DNA from: Schlegelella aquatica
Lineage (GTDB): Bacteria; Pseudomonadota; Gammaproteobacteria; Burkholderiales; Burkholderiaceae_C
Reading direction: 5' to 3'
Length of the DNA stretch: 64,000 bases
NCBI RefSeq assembly: GCF_026013905.1
Contig: NZ_CP110257.1
Coordinates: forward strand, 1,674,001 to 1,738,000
The position numbers were made by a program, and so were the translations under genes. How positions within the stretch are numbered: position 1 is the first letter of the stretch; the number at the start of each line of letters is the position of its first letter. The notes beneath the pieces are model-generated. The model was not told the origin of the DNA and did no database searches. It saw only the letters and a list, made by a program, of their open reading frames with translations. Shown here one piece after another: positions 18,831 through 29,018 of the stretch.

Positions 18831-18836
18831 GGGCGC

Positions 18837-19652
18837 ATGGACACCCCCGACGAACGCCGGGCCGCCAGCGGATGCCGGTCCATCCTCGTGCACCTCGATG
18901 GCGGCGTGCATGCTGCCAGCCGGCTCGCCTGGGCCCGCGCGCTCGGTGCGCGGCTCGGCGCACGGGTCGAGGCGCTCTACGCGACCGTCCCCGGGCCGCC
19001 CGACATCGAGACCCAGCACCAACGCCAGGCACGCCTCACCTTCGACGCGGCGGCCTCGACCCCAGGCTGGCCGCTCGCGCTGCGCACCTCCGACGCGCAG
19101 GGGGGCCTGTCTGCCCTCTTTCACGCGGCCTTGACGGCCGACCTCGTGGTGGTGGGCCAGCGCGACCCGATGGACGCCAAGGCCTTCGACCTGCCCGCAG
19201 ATCTGGCGGAGCGCCTGGCCCGGGACACGGGGTGTGCCACGGCCCTCGTGCCCTGGCGTGCGGGAAGGCCGCTGGATCGCCTGGAGGGCGCGCTGGTCGC
19301 GTGGCGGCCTGATCGGGTCTCCGCGGTCGCGCTGCGGGGCGCCCTGCCGCTGCTGGGGCTCGCCCGGCGCATTCATCTCGTGACCTGGAGCGCTGACGCC
19401 GCTTCCCGCGTGCAGGACCAGCAGCAGGTGGTGGATTACCTGCGCCTGCATGGGCTACACGCCATCGAGCGCCACGAAGGGCCGCCGCCCGACGACGCGG
19501 GCACCGCCTTGCTCACCCTGGCAGCCGCCGTGGAGGCCGATCTCCTCGTGATGGGATGCTACGGACACAGCCCGGGGCGTGAGCTGCTGTTCGGTGGCGC
19601 TACGGCCACGGTGCTGCAACACATGCACCTGCCCGTCCTGACGGCGCACTAG
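18837..19652 (+). CDS. Universal stress protein, two-domain
   Basis: The 271-residue protein is a tandem of two UspA-like halves. The N-terminal half is degenerate, beginning after about 12 residues with SILVHLDGG. The C-terminal half keeps the nucleotide loop VMGCYGHSPGRELLFGGATA. The start ATG lies 6 nt after a predicted -10 box, implying leaderless translation. It is followed after 5 bp by an APH-fold kinase gene, with which it forms an operon. Confidence 0.9.
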   Translation: MDTPDERRAASGCRSILVHLDGGVHAASRLAWARALGARLGARVEALYATVPGPPDIETQHQRQARLTFDAAASTPGWPLALRTSDAQGGLSALFHAALTADLVVVGQRDPMDAKAFDLPADLAERLARDTGCATALVPWRAGRPLDRLEGALVAWRPDRVSAVALRGALPLLGLARRIHLVTWSADAASRVQDQQQVVDYLRLHGLHAIERHEGPPPDDAGTALLTLAAAVEADLLVMGCYGHSPGRELLFGGATATVLQHMHLPVLTAH

Positions 19653-19657
19653 CAGCG

Positions 19658-20680
19658 ATGGACCTGCTCGACACCTCGGCCAAGCTCCACTTCCTGATGT
19701 CGCCGGACGCACACGACGGCGATTGCAGCCCGTCGGAGCTGATCGAGACCCACATGTCGTGGGTCGTGCTGCATGGCGAGCGGGCGTTGAAACTCAAGAA
19801 GCCCGTGCGGTATCCGTTTCTGGACTTCTCGACGGTGGACGCACGAGAGGCCGACGCCCGCGAGGAGCTGCGGCTCAACCGGCGCCTCGCGCCGCAGGTG
19901 TACCTCGACGTGCTGGCGCTGAAGTGGCGCGACGGCCAGTTCGCCCTCGTGCCCTCCCATGCCCTGCCCGCACCGGGGACCACGGTGGATTGGATCGTGC
20001 TGATGCAGCGCCTGCCGGCCGAATCCATGCTCGACCGGCTCGTGGCCCGCGGTGCGGTGCAGGACTGGCAGATCGACCTGCTGGCCGTCACGCTCGCGCA
20101 GTTCTACCGCGACGCCCCCCGGGCCGCGGTGTGCGCCGAGGAACACCTCGCCCGCGTCCAGCGCGAACTGCGCACGGACCGTGAGGTGCTGCTGGACGGG
20201 CGGTTCGGCCTGGACGGCGCGCTGGAGGTGATGGACCGGCTGGACGATGCAGTGGCACGGCACGCCGGCTTGTTGCGCCAGCGAGTGCTCGAGGGCCGCA
20301 TCGTCGAGGGCCACGGGGACCTCCGGCCTGAGCACGTGTGCATGCTCCAGCCCCCGGTGGTGATCGACTGCCTGGCCTTCGACCCGGCGCTGCGCGAGCT
20401 GGACCCGTTCGACGAGCTGGCGTTCCTGGGCATGGAATGCGCGCTGGAAGGCATGCCGTCGATCGGACCGCATCTGCGTGAACGCTGCGAGAAGGCTCTG
20501 GACGACTGGCCGCCGCCTGCGCTGCATGCGCTGTACACGGCAAGACGCGCCGTCCTGCGGGCGCGCCTGATGGCCGCCCACCTGCTCGATGCCCAACCGC
20601 GCGCGCCCGAGCGGTGGCTTCCGCGCGCGCGTCGCTACCTCGAGGCCGCTTCCCGGGCGCTCGCCGTCGCCGGGGTGTGA
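19658..20680 (+). CDS. APH-fold kinase-like protein without P-loop domain
   Basis: The 340-residue protein resembles the aminoglycoside-phosphotransferase-like half of the two-domain kinase encoded at 34989-36527. Shared landmarks are ETHMSWVVL, RALKLKKPV, PFLDFST, LRLNRRLAP and the catalytic-loop-like EGHGDLRPEHV. Unlike that paralogue it has no C-terminal P-loop (AAA) domain. The aspartate of HGDL is kept, so phosphotransfer remains possible; the substrate is unknown. It lies 5 bp downstream of a usp gene. Confidence 0.8.
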   Translation: MDLLDTSAKLHFLMSPDAHDGDCSPSELIETHMSWVVLHGERALKLKKPVRYPFLDFSTVDAREADAREELRLNRRLAPQVYLDVLALKWRDGQFALVPSHALPAPGTTVDWIVLMQRLPAESMLDRLVARGAVQDWQIDLLAVTLAQFYRDAPRAAVCAEEHLARVQRELRTDREVLLDGRFGLDGALEVMDRLDDAVARHAGLLRQRVLEGRIVEGHGDLRPEHVCMLQPPVVIDCLAFDPALRELDPFDELAFLGMECALEGMPSIGPHLRERCEKALDDWPPPALHALYTARRAVLRARLMAAHLLDAQPRAPERWLPRARRYLEAASRALAVAGV

Positions 20681-20702
20681 GGGCGCCGCCGCCCGGCGCC
20701 CT

Positions 20703-21350
20703 TCAGTGCCGGCCGAACTCGTCCAGGATCGCGACCACCTCCTCGTCGGAGGTCTGAGCGAAATCGCGGTAGTGCGAGCCCACCGCGCCGAAGAACTCCG
20801 GCGCCTGCAGGCACACGAGCTCGTCGACCTCGGCACGCAGCGAGGGCAGCTCCTGCGGCGGCGCCACGGGCACGGCCAGCACGATGCGCCGCGGCTGCCG
20901 CGCCCGCAAGGCGCGGATGGCGGCGCGCACGGTGGTCCCCGTGGCGATGCCGTCGTCCACCAGCACGGCGGTGCGGCCCTTCAGGTCGAGCGGCGCCCGC
21001 TCGCGCAGGTACAGCGCCCGGCGGCGCTCGATCTCCTTGAGCTGCACCGGCACTTCGTGTGCCACGTGCTCTCTGGGCGTGCCGCTGATGCGCAGCGTCG
21101 CCTCGTCGATCTGCAGCACCGGCTCTTCGGGCCCTTCGGCAATGGCCGCGACGGCGAGCTCGGGCTGCATCGGTGCGCCGATCTTGCGCACCAGCACGAG
21201 GTCCAGCGGGGCCTGGAGGGCCCGGGCCACCTCGCAGGCCACCGGCACGCCCCCGCGCGGCAGCGCCAGCACGACCGGGTCTTCCAGAGTCATCGTGCGC
21301 AGCCGGGCGGCCAGCTGTCTGCCCGCATCGGCCCGATCAGCAAACGACAT
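20703..21350 (-). CDS. Phosphoribosyltransferase-family protein
   Basis: The 215-residue protein has an N-terminal ALPRGGVPVA loop, LVRKIGAP, and the PRPP-binding motif AVLVDDGIATGTTVRAA. It fits the family of stand-alone phosphoribosyltransferases found in stress clusters (related to the domain in Rv0571c and Rv2030c of M. tuberculosis). The substrate base is unknown. The second of two close ATGs (21350) is preferred because AGGAG is 6 nt upstream of it. Confidence 0.85.
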   Translation of the reverse strand: MSFADRADAGRQLAARLRTMTLEDPVVLALPRGGVPVACEVARALQAPLDLVLVRKIGAPMQPELAVAAIAEGPEEPVLQIDEATLRISGTPREHVAHEVPVQLKEIERRRALYLRERAPLDLKGRTAVLVDDGIATGTTVRAAIRALRARQPRRIVLAVPVAPPQELPSLRAEVDELVCLQAPEFFGAVGSHYRDFAQTSDEEVVAILDEFGRH

Positions 21351-21431
21351 GTGCATCTCCTGTCAGCAGCCTGCCGTGGGAAGCCTCCTCGGTGCGGGCG
21401 GCCAGTCCATCGACGACGGACAGTGGCCCCC

Positions 21432-21473
21432 ACCTTGACACCGAGGCGCGCAATGGCGGTTGAGATTCCGCAA
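21432..21473 (-). promoter_or_regulatory. Crp/Fnr-type promoter of phosphoribosyltransferase gene
   Basis: TTGCGGAATCTCAA on the minus strand (21460-21473) is centred 32 bp from CAAGGT (21432-21437). The leader would be about 75 nt. Confidence 0.55.
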
Positions 21474-21506
21474 CAGCGCCCGGGCGCGGCTGCGCGCGGG
21501 CCCCTC

Positions 21507-22898
21507 CTACTTCGGGGAGGCAAGCGCCACCACGCGTTTGACCTTGCCACTGCGCCCCCGCGGCGCGCGCTTGCCCGCACAGCAGTGGACGTGCACGCCG
21601 CGGGCGCCGAGGCGCGCCAGGCAACCCGACAGGGCGCGCTGCGCGCGCTCCAGTGCGGCCGTCGCCTCCTCGCCCTCCAAACCCGTGCTCAGCTGCAGCT
21701 CGCACGGCCCTTGTTGGAGCAGCTCGAAGTCGTAGAGGCCCGCCTCCTCTTCCAGCGCGGTGGACAGCGCCAAGGGCAGCACCCTCACGGCGGTCTCGCC
21801 GCGTCCCAGACAGAGGCTGTCGTCGTCGCGGCCTTCCACGTCGATCACCGGGAAGGGGCTGCCGCATGCGCAGGGCTCGGCCTCGATCGTGACGCGGTCG
21901 CCCAAGTCGTAGCGGATCAGCGGCTGAACCCGATTCGCCAGGTTGGTGAGCAGCGTCGTGTCTCCCGGCTCTCCCAGCGGCACCGCCCGCCCCTGGGCGT
22001 CGACCGGCTCCAGGATGACCCAGTCGCTGTTGAGATGCAGGCGGCCCTGCGCGCACTCGCTGGCCACCGGCAGGAACTCGGACGCCCCGTAACTGTTGAC
22101 CACCGGGCACCCGAAGGCCTGCTGCACGAAGGCTCGCGTGCCCTCGGTGAGCATTTCGCCGCCCGTCCACACCTGAGCGCACACGAGGTGCAGCCGCCCT
22201 GCCAGTTGCTCCTCGGCCAAGAGCAGCGCGGCGCTGGGGTAGGTCGCCAGCACGGTCGGCGCGTAACGGTTCAGTTCCTCCACGAGCGAGGCCGTGGGCT
22301 GCAAGAACGAAATGGTCCGCAGGCTGGAGCCGATCATCGGGTTCAGCCTGCGCAAGCGCTCCAGCGCCACGACGCTGGCGAAGTGCCCGGTGGTGGCCCC
22401 GACGAAGGCGATCCGCGCGCCCCAGGGCCACGGCCCGGGAAGGTACTGCAGCGGAAGAGACGGACGCCGCAGCGCTTCGAGCGCGTCGTACACCGCCAGC
22501 GCGCCTGCGTCCTGCACGAAGATGCACGGCTCGCCGCTGCTGCCAGAGCTCTCCCACACCGTATAGCGGCCGAGGTAGGGCTCTGCGATGCGGCACGGGT
22601 CGGCGATGAAGCACCTGAGTTCGTCGAGGCGCAGCGCAGGGTCTGCCACCCAGTGCTCGAAGAAACGCATCAACTGCGTCTTGTGGACCACGGGCAGGTC
22701 TTGCAGCGCGAGGCGGGCGGGGTCGGCACCCCGCAGCCAATGGGCGTAGAGCGGCGACGCGTGCGCGGCGTGGGTGACGAGGTCGGTGAAGCGCCGCGCC
22801 TGCAGCGCTTGCAGGCCTGCCGGCGACAGTCGGCGCGCGCGCATCACTTCCGCCACCGAAACGGCGGTGCACCAGGGGTCGAAGGGCGGCAGCGGCAT
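21507..22898 (-). CDS. Phenylacetate-CoA ligase-like (PaaK/CapK) adenylate-forming enzyme
   Basis: The 463-residue protein has the PaaK-type order: WESSGSSGEP phosphate-binding loop, NSYGASEFLPVA, and RYDLGDRV with a following CACGSPFPVI zinc-like motif. It probably adenylates a carboxylate and may transfer it to CoA or a carrier. The ligand cannot be told. The C-terminus is basic and ends SGKVKRVVAL. The frame stays open upstream to 22982, but the ATG at 22898 has a GAGGCG ribosome-binding site and a typical N-terminus. Confidence 0.78.
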   Translation of the reverse strand: MPLPPFDPWCTAVSVAEVMRARRLSPAGLQALQARRFTDLVTHAAHASPLYAHWLRGADPARLALQDLPVVHKTQLMRFFEHWVADPALRLDELRCFIADPCRIAEPYLGRYTVWESSGSSGEPCIFVQDAGALAVYDALEALRRPSLPLQYLPGPWPWGARIAFVGATTGHFASVVALERLRRLNPMIGSSLRTISFLQPTASLVEELNRYAPTVLATYPSAALLLAEEQLAGRLHLVCAQVWTGGEMLTEGTRAFVQQAFGCPVVNSYGASEFLPVASECAQGRLHLNSDWVILEPVDAQGRAVPLGEPGDTTLLTNLANRVQPLIRYDLGDRVTIEAEPCACGSPFPVIDVEGRDDDSLCLGRGETAVRVLPLALSTALEEEAGLYDFELLQQGPCELQLSTGLEGEEATAALERAQRALSGCLARLGARGVHVHCCAGKRAPRGRSGKVKRVVALASPK

Positions 22899-23026
22899 GG
22901 CGGCGCCTCGTGGGCGTCTGGCTTCGGAGTGCGAAAGAGCGATTCTTCGCCGCCCGACGCGCCGGGACTTGAGCGTCCTCAAACCGCCTCCCGCCCTCCC
23001 TGCGTTCGCGCACGGCGGGCGGGCTT

Positions 23027-23068
23027 CTGCGAAATCTCAAGTCCCTGCCCCCATCGCGCCCGAAGAAT
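23027..23068 (+). promoter_or_regulatory. Candidate Crp/Fnr-type promoter before repeat cluster
   Basis: CTGCGAAATCTCAA (23027-23040) has one outer mismatch. AAGAAT (23063-23068) is centred 32 bp downstream on the plus strand. It points towards a very short frame and then the repeat cluster. Confidence 0.4.
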
Positions 23069-23095
23069 CGGATCGGAGTCGACGACGGCCAGGCC

Positions 23096-23206
23096 GTGGA
23101 CACCCTACGCAAGCCCGGCGGTGGGTCCGCCAACATGCCGGACCTGGAGACCGAGCGCGAGCGCTTCCGCTGGGACGACGCTCGCGCCGCGCTGCTGGCT
23201 ACCTGA
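23096..23206 (+). pseudogene. Possible short gene remnant
   Basis: A 36-codon frame (GTG 23096, ATG 23135) reads MPDLETERERFRWDDARAAL from its internal Met and stops 22 bp before the repeat cluster. The segment looks like the beginning of a longer protein. I cannot assign it. It may be the surviving 5' end of a gene lost when the repeats accumulated. Confidence 0.3.
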
Positions 23207-23227
23207 GCAGGCATGCCAAGGTCCAAG

Positions 23228-23461
23228 GCCCGGCGCTCGGCCGCCCGGAGCCGGGCCGACACCCCCTCGGGGGGTGGGGCGCACGCCCCGGGGGTAAAGA
23301 TACATGCCCGGCGCTCGGCCGCCCGGAGTCGGGCCGACACCCCCTCGGGGGGTGGGGCGCACGCCCCGGGGGTAAAGATACATGCCCGGCGCGCGGCCGC
23401 CCGGAGCCGGGCCGACACCCCCGCGGGGGGTGGGGCGCAAGCCCCGGGGGCAAACATATGA
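23228..23461. repeat. Dispersed repeat family A, three tandem copies
   Basis: Three head-to-tail 78-bp units lie at 23228-23305, 23306-23383 and 23384-23461. Each contains two stem-loops, one near ACCCCC-TCG-GGGGGT and one near GGGGC-GCAC-GCCCC, followed by an AAAGATACAT-like tail. Related copies lie at 23931-24040, 32863-32938 and 49469-49540. The long reading frames through them are compositional artefacts. Confidence 0.9.
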
Positions 23462-23500
23462 GCGGCACGCGCGCCGGCCGCCCACCGCGCACCGCAGGGG

Positions 23501-23842
23501 CTACCGCAAGCACGCCTTGGCGACGATGGCCCGGAACACGTCGTCGACGGTGATCACCACCGGCTGGAGCGGGAAGCCGCGCTGGCCGATGCAGCGGCGC
23601 GCGATGCGGTGGATGCAGCCCACCCAGCGGTCGAAAGCGGCCAGGCAGGACTGCGGGCCGCCGTCCTCCTCAGCGCCGAAGTACGCCACGAGCGCCGCGC
23701 GCGTCATGTAGCAGCGCAGGGTACGCTCACCCAGGCGGGCGAAGAACAGGACGGCATCGACCTCCTGGACGAAGCTGCGCGCCGTGTCGAAGCGCAGGAC
23801 GGGGGTGTCGAGGACAGAGGTCTCGATCGTTGCGGTTTCCAT
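23501..23842 (-). CDS. Small hypothetical protein, DUF1488-like
   Basis: The 113-residue protein has an early strand-rich part (TPVLRFDTARSFVQEVDAV), a TLRCYMTRAALVAYFG segment and a helix with CLAAFDRWVGCIHRIARR, ending near PVVITVDDVFRAIV. This order resembles DUF1488 proteins, whose function is unknown. A TAGAGT hexamer lies 9 nt upstream of the ATG (23852-23857 on the minus strand), suggesting a very short leader. Family assignment is by eye only. Confidence 0.55.
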   Translation of the reverse strand: METATIETSVLDTPVLRFDTARSFVQEVDAVLFFARLGERTLRCYMTRAALVAYFGAEEDGGPQSCLAAFDRWVGCIHRIARRCIGQRGFPLQPVVITVDDVFRAIVAKACLR

Positions 23843-23930
23843 AGGCGCGAAACTCTACGCAGCGAGGGCCGGGTCGGGATATGCCCGCCCTCCTGAAACG
23901 TCATTACCGGCAAACCGGGAGGGATGCCTT

Positions 23931-24040
23931 ATGTTTGTGCCCCCGGGCGGCCGAGCGCCGGCATGTATCTTTGCCCCCGGGGCTTGCGCCCCACCCCCCG
24001 AGGGGGTGTCGGCCCGGCTCCGGGCGGCCGAGCGCCGGGC
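23931..24040. repeat. Dispersed repeat family A, inverted copies
   Basis: A full copy in inverse orientation (23963-24040) is preceded by a fused partial copy (23931-23962) that lacks the central stem-loops. They fill the gap between the DUF1488-like gene and the end of the response regulator gene. Confidence 0.88.
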
Positions 24041-24041
24041 C

Positions 24042-24680
24042 TCAGGGCGAAACCATGCCTTCGCGGACCGCATAGCGCGTGAGCTCGGCCACCGTGTGCA
24101 GGCCCAGCTTGCGCATGATGTTGCGCCGGTGCACCTCCACCGTGGCCACCGAGATGTGCAGCTGCTCGGCGATGGCAGCCGACCGGTGACCCTCGGCAAT
24201 GAGGCGCAGCACCTCGCGCTCGCGCCGCCCGAGTCGCGGTGTCTCGGCTTCACGGCCGCTGTTGCGCACCTCGGCCGCCAGCGCCGTGGCCACCTCGGGG
24301 CAGAAGTAGCTCTGCCCGGCCGCCACGCTGCGGATGGCGCGCACGAGCTCGGTGCCGGCGGCCGACTTGGTGATGTAGCCGGCAGCGCCCGCGCGCAGCA
24401 TCTCGGTGACGAATCGCTTGTCGGTATAGGCCGAGAGCGCCACGACCTTCGCACGCGAGCCCGTGTCGCGCAGGCGCGCCGTCGTCTCGATGCCGTTCAG
24501 GTCCGGCAGCGCAATGTCCAGCACGATGACATCGGGCGTCAGCTCGCGCGCCTGTTCCAGGGCGCTTGCGGCGTCCCCGGCTTCCGCCACCACCTCGATG
24601 TCCGTTTCGCGCGCGAGCGTGTCGCGCAGCGCCTCGCGCACCATGCGGTGATCCTCCACCAGCAGCACTCGAATGGTCAT
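24042..24680 (-). CDS. NarL/FixJ-family response regulator
   Basis: The 212-residue protein has a receiver domain (LLVEDH, phosphoacceptor in VLDIALPDL, Lys in YITKSA) and a LuxR-type helix-turn-helix ([20 protein letters not shown]). It pairs with the adjacent hybrid kinase gene, whose stop codon its ATG overlaps. The stop codon sits 2 bp from an inverted family A repeat. Targets are unknown. Confidence 0.92.
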   Translation of the reverse strand: MTIRVLLVEDHRMVREALRDTLARETDIEVVAEAGDAASALEQARELTPDVIVLDIALPDLNGIETTARLRDTGSRAKVVALSAYTDKRFVTEMLRAGAAGYITKSAAGTELVRAIRSVAAGQSYFCPEVATALAAEVRNSGREAETPRLGRREREVLRLIAEGHRSAAIAEQLHISVATVEVHRRNIMRKLGLHTVAELTRYAVREGMVSP

Positions 24681-27556
24681 GAATTGGTTCCCCCTTGTTT
24701 GTGCAGAGCCAGCGGCACGCGCAACACCGCCTCCACGCCGCGGCCGGGCAGACTGCGCAGCTCCAGCGCGCCGCCGATGAACGCCAGCCGCTCCTTCACG
24801 CTGCGCAGCCCCAGGCCTTGCGCCGGTGCTTCGCCGGGCGCTGCCGGTGCGAACCCGACACCGGCGTCCGCGACCCGCGCCAGCAGCATCGCGTCTTCTC
24901 GGCGCAGGGTGAGACTGGCCTTGTTCACCTGCGCGTGCTTGGCCACGTTGATGAGCAGTTCGCGCACGGCGCGGTACACGATCGAGCGGGCCTCCTGCGA
25001 CAGCGGCTTGGGCTGCGCATCGTCGATCACGATCACCAACAGGTTGAACTGCCGGCCCATTTCCTCGGCCAGCCATTCCAAGGCGGGCAGCAGGCCCAGT
25101 TCGTACAACACGGGCGGCGCCAGCTGCGCCGCCAGCGAGCGCGTGAAGCGGTCGGCCTGGTCCACCAGTGCCGCAATCTCCCGCGCCTTCGCCCGCACGC
25201 CGGCCGGCGCGTCGTGGCACAGCTCCGCCAGCCGGATGCGTGCGGCGGCCAGCGTCTGCCCGAGGTCGTCGTGCAGGTCGCGTGCGATCTTGCGGCGTTC
25301 ACGGCTCTCGGCCGCTTCCAGTTCGGCCGCCAAGGCCCGCAGCTGTTCGGTGCGCTTGGCGACGCGGCGCTCCAGTTCCTCGGCCATCTCCTCGGCCGCC
25401 TCCAGCCGCCTGCGGCGCTCGCTCACGTCGCGGGCGAAGGCGATCCAGCGGCCGTCCGGCAGCATGCGGGAACTCACCTCCACCGAGACGCGGCTGCCGT
25501 CGCCGCGCTGCATGGTCCACTCGCGGTCGTCGATGCCTCCGGCGAGCACCTCCGCCCGCGCGGCGGGCAGCCGGCCGGCTTCCTCGGGAGGCAGCATGTC
25601 GGCCATCGTGCGGCCGACGATCGCCTCGCGCGGGCGGCCCAGGAGAGCGCAACCTGCGTCGTTGACCTCGGTGTAGCGCCCTTCGCGGTCAGCGATGAAG
25701 ATGCCCTCGGCCGCATGCGAGAACAGCGTGCGCCACGACTCCTCGCTGTGCCGTAGGGCCTCGGCAGCCTGCTTGTGGCGCACCAGCGCCCCCACCCGGG
25801 CGCGCAACTCCTCCACCGCGAACGGCTTGATGAGGTAGTCCTGCGCGCCCTCGCGCAGCAGCCGCAGCCGGGCCTCGGCGTCGGCCATCGCGGTGAGCAC
25901 CACGATGGGCGTGAGGTCGAACTCCCGCCGCGACCGCAACGCCTGCACCAGCTGCTCGCCGCTCATGAAAGGCATCATCATGTCGGTGAGCACGAGGTCG
26001 GGTTTCAACGCGAGGGCCTGCTGCAAGCCCTGCTTCCCGTCGTAGGCCGCGGCCACCCGGTACTCGGCGCGCAGCGCCTCCCGGATGAAGGCGCTCATGT
26101 CGGCGTTGTCCTCCACCACGAGCACCAGCGGCCCTTCGCCGAGCGGTGGCGTGGCCTCGCGGGCCACCTCGGCTCGCAGCGCTCGCACGATGGTCTGCGC
26201 ATCCTCGGCCAGGCCCGCCTGCTCAGGGGCGGCCTCGGCCACCGGCATGCCGGCCGGTGCGCACAAAGGCAGTTGCACCACGAACAGGGCCCCGCCCTCC
26301 GGCGCCTCGTCCACGCGGATGCTGCCTCCCATCAGGAGCACGAACTCGCGCGCGATGGCCAGGCCCAGCCCGGTGCTGCCGCTGCGGGCGTGGGCCCCCT
26401 CGTGCAGCCGACCATACCGCTCGAAGACGGCCTCGCGCCAGGCGGGCGGTATGCCGGGCCCGTTGTCCGCCACTTCGAACACCGCGTGGTCGCTCTCTTG
26501 CCGCAAGGCCAGCCGCACCGTCCCGCCGCGCGGCGCGAACTTGAACGCGTTGGACAGCAGGTTGATCAAGACCCGCTGCAGCTTCGAAGGGTCCACCAGC
26601 GCAGGCAGCGCGCTCGGCAGCAGGACGTGCCAGCGCAGGTCCTGCTCCTGGGCCGGCGAATCGAAGTGCGCGGCCACGAGGCGGGTCAGGCCCGCCAGGT
26701 CCACCTGCGCATAGGCCGGCCGCAGGGCCCGCTCTTCCAGCCGGGCCACGTCGAGCAGGTCGTTCACATGGTGCAGCAGCAGCTGCGCATTGGGCTCGAC
26801 GCGCTCCAGCTCGGCCTGCCAGGCAGGCGGAGGCTGACTGGCGAGCAGGCGTCGCACCGGCCCGAGGATGAGCGTCAGAGGGGTGCGCAACTCGTGACTC
26901 ACGTTCGCAAAAAACCGGCTCTTCAGCCGGTCGAGTTCGCGGGTCTTCTCGAGCAGGCGCGACACCTCGGCATTGGCCTCGCGCAGCCGCTCGTTGACCT
27001 GCTGGAGCTGCCTGGCGCGCAGGAACACGCCGGCCTCCATCGCCTCGGCGTGCTGCCTCAGCTCGTCGGTGAGCTTCTCGCGTTCGACGCCCTGCTGCTG
27101 CAGCCGCACGAACTCGGTCACGTCCTCCACCCGGTGGACGATGTAGGCGAGGTGCCCGTCCGGTCCGAAAACGGGCGAATTGAGCGGGCTCCACCACCGC
27201 TCCTCGAAGCCGCCGCCTTGCGCCTCGGGACGGCGCACGTCGTACTTCTGGACGGCCATCGCGTCGGCCGCGCCGGTGGCCCGCACGCGCTCCAGCGAGG
27301 CGCGCAGGTGGCGCACCCCCGTGGCCTCGGGATCACCCGGATTGTCCGGGAACACCTCGAACAAGCCGCGACCCACGATCTCGTCCGGCCGGGTCATCGT
27401 CGCCTGCGCATAGGCGTGGCTGACGGCGACGATGGTGTAGCGCGGGGCGTCCGGCAGCAGCGCGAGGTACAGCCCAGGGGAACACTCGAAGAGCCTGCGG
27501 AAATCGGGCGACTGCATATCGTCCCGCGAGTTCTGATGTGAGCCGACTATAGACAT
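24677..27556 (-). CDS. Hybrid sensor kinase with two kinase modules
   Basis: This 959-residue soluble protein has an unusual order. A PAS-like domain (about 15-150) and a coiled coil precede a HisKA domain with SHELRTPL and a HATPase ([16 protein letters not shown]). A receiver follows ([13 protein letters not shown]), then a second PAS, and a HisKA_3 module ([10 protein letters not shown]) with its own HATPase. The last module matches the NarL-type regulator encoded next, so phosphate may flow from the first kinase to the receiver while the second drives the regulator. No membrane segment is visible. A second ATG lies at 27517. Confidence 0.9.
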   Translation of the reverse strand: MSIVGSHQNSRDDMQSPDFRRLFECSPGLYLALLPDAPRYTIVAVSHAYAQATMTRPDEIVGRGLFEVFPDNPGDPEATGVRHLRASLERVRATGAADAMAVQKYDVRRPEAQGGGFEERWWSPLNSPVFGPDGHLAYIVHRVEDVTEFVRLQQQGVEREKLTDELRQHAEAMEAGVFLRARQLQQVNERLREANAEVSRLLEKTRELDRLKSRFFANVSHELRTPLTLILGPVRRLLASQPPPAWQAELERVEPNAQLLLHHVNDLLDVARLEERALRPAYAQVDLAGLTRLVAAHFDSPAQEQDLRWHVLLPSALPALVDPSKLQRVLINLLSNAFKFAPRGGTVRLALRQESDHAVFEVADNGPGIPPAWREAVFERYGRLHEGAHARSGSTGLGLAIAREFVLLMGGSIRVDEAPEGGALFVVQLPLCAPAGMPVAEAAPEQAGLAEDAQTIVRALRAEVAREATPPLGEGPLVLVVEDNADMSAFIREALRAEYRVAAAYDGKQGLQQALALKPDLVLTDMMMPFMSGEQLVQALRSRREFDLTPIVVLTAMADAEARLRLLREGAQDYLIKPFAVEELRARVGALVRHKQAAEALRHSEESWRTLFSHAAEGIFIADREGRYTEVNDAGCALLGRPREAIVGRTMADMLPPEEAGRLPAARAEVLAGGIDDREWTMQRGDGSRVSVEVSSRMLPDGRWIAFARDVSERRRRLEAAEEMAEELERRVAKRTEQLRALAAELEAAESRERRKIARDLHDDLGQTLAAARIRLAELCHDAPAGVRAKAREIAALVDQADRFTRSLAAQLAPPVLYELGLLPALEWLAEEMGRQFNLLVIVIDDAQPKPLSQEARSIVYRAVRELLINVAKHAQVNKASLTLRREDAMLLARVADAGVGFAPAAPGEAPAQGLGLRSVKERLAFIGGALELRSLPGRGVEAVLRVPLALHKQGGTNS

Positions 27557-27710
27557 GCGCCACCTTTGGCGGATGAGGACTATCCAGACCCGTCTTCCTG
27601 CCGCGCGATACCGTCTTTCCGATACTGAAGTTTCCGGCGCCCGGGGATATTCGCGTTCGCCACGGCTGCCTAGAGTGCCCCTGAGAGTCGGTTGTGAGAC
27701 GAGGTTGGAG

Positions 27711-29018
27711 ATGGCCGTGGCCGAGAAGGGGTTCGACTTCGCAGAGGTGTTGGCCGATGCGGCGCGCAAGATGTTGTCCGCCGGCCGGCAGAAGGGTCTG
27801 GGCTTTGCGTTCGATACGTGCATGCCGTCGGGCGGCGTCCGCGGCGACCCGCTGGACTTGCAGTGCGGCCTGTACCGCCTGTTGCATGGCGCGCAGGATC
27901 TGCTCGCCAAGGGATTCGTCAGCTGCCACGCCCACGGGCGGCTGGGGCCGCGGCGACTGCAGGCCACCGTCGTCGTAGCCGGCGCCGGTGTGCCGGCAGC
28001 CCCCGGGGCGACCGACGAGGTGCTCGCGCGGCTGGCGCTCAAACGCATGCGGCTCGCCGAGGGTGAGCGGCTCGTGCGCGCGCGCGGTCGATGCCCGCGC
28101 ACCGGCGCGGAGATCTCGTTCTCCGCGCTGGGCGGCGAGGCCTTCGTCATCAAGTTCCGCCACACCTTGCCTTTCGAGCGGGAGGGGCAGGAGCCGCCCG
28201 CGGTCGATGCCCGCCAGGCGGGAGCCTGGGTGATCGATGCGGACGAGGCCGCCGGCCATGTGCTCGCGCGCCGGCTGCAGCGTCTGGGCTGGGCCACCCG
28301 GACCTTCCCCTCGCCCGGGCAGGCGCTGGCGCGTCTGCGGCTGCTGCCGCCCGGCCATCCCCGCCCGGCGCTGGTGATCGGGATCGAGTCGACGAGTGTC
28401 GATGCAGCCTCTCTTTGTCAGCTCGTCGCGCTGCTGCCGCAGCCCAGCCGCTGCGTGCTGGGCGTGGTGGCAGGCTCCGCCTCGTTGTGTCAGTCGCGCG
28501 AGCGGTTGGGCGTCGAGACGCATCTGCTGCCCTTCAGCGCGGCCGATCTCGCGTGGCTGACGGCGGGGCTCTCCCCCTCGGCATGCACGGCCGAGTGCTC
28601 CCGGCCCGCCCCGCTGCTGCTGCACGAGCGGCCGCAGATGCTCGTGGTGGACGACGACGAGACCAACCGCGTGGTGGGCGCCGGGCTGGCGGAAACCCTG
28701 GGCTTCGAGGCCCGGGTGGTCGCCGATGCGAGACAAGCGCTGGACGCCTGCCTGAAGGCGCCGCCCGACATCGTGCTGATGGACCTGCGGATGCCCGGCG
28801 TGGACGGGCTCACGGCCGCCCGCCGGCTGCGCGAGCTGCAGCGCTGCGGCCAGACGCCGCCCTTCCCCATCCTCGCGGCCAGTGCCCACGCGGGGCCGGA
28901 GACCTGGCGGGACTGCCGCGAGGCCGGCATCGACGGCTGCCTGCCGAAGCCGCTGTTCAAAGAGGCGTTGAAGGCCGAATGTCGCCGCTTGCTGGGGCAG
29001 AGGGTCGCGCATGGATGA
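27711..29018 (+). CDS. Degenerate kinase-like protein with C-terminal receiver
   Basis: The 435-residue protein ends in a good receiver domain ([25 protein letters not shown]). The middle (about 170-300) looks like a pseudo-receiver ([13 protein letters not shown]) without a phosphoacceptor. The first 150 residues resemble a decayed HATPase_c domain without N or G boxes. No phosphoacceptor His is visible. It may accept phosphate from a neighbouring kinase. A GAGG site precedes the ATG, and a TAGAGT hexamer lies at 27671-27676. Confidence 0.65.
   Translation: MAVAEKGFDFAEVLADAARKMLSAGRQKGLGFAFDTCMPSGGVRGDPLDLQCGLYRLLHGAQDLLAKGFVSCHAHGRLGPRRLQATVVVAGAGVPAAPGATDEVLARLALKRMRLAEGERLVRARGRCPRTGAEISFSALGGEAFVIKFRHTLPFEREGQEPPAVDARQAGAWVIDADEAAGHVLARRLQRLGWATRTFPSPGQALARLRLLPPGHPRPALVIGIESTSVDAASLCQLVALLPQPSRCVLGVVAGSASLCQSRERLGVETHLLPFSAADLAWLTAGLSPSACTAECSRPAPLLLHERPQMLVVDDDETNRVVGAGLAETLGFEARVVADARQALDACLKAPPDIVLMDLRMPGVDGLTAARRLRELQRCGQTPPFPILAASAHAGPETWRDCREAGIDGCLPKPLFKEALKAECRRLLGQRVAHG

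Noticed and set aside
20589..23297. 902-codon plus-strand frame
   Set aside because: It runs antisense through the phosphoribosyltransferase and PaaK-like genes and into the repeats; composition is typical of a shadow frame.
23228..23461. Possible CRISPR array
   Set aside because: The three units are adjacent 78-bp tandem repeats with no unique spacers and no cas genes nearby.
27557..27710. Crp/Fnr-type dyad between the two divergent kinase loci
   Set aside because: A TAGAGT hexamer is present, but no TTG-N8-CAA site lies 31-32 bp upstream on either strand.
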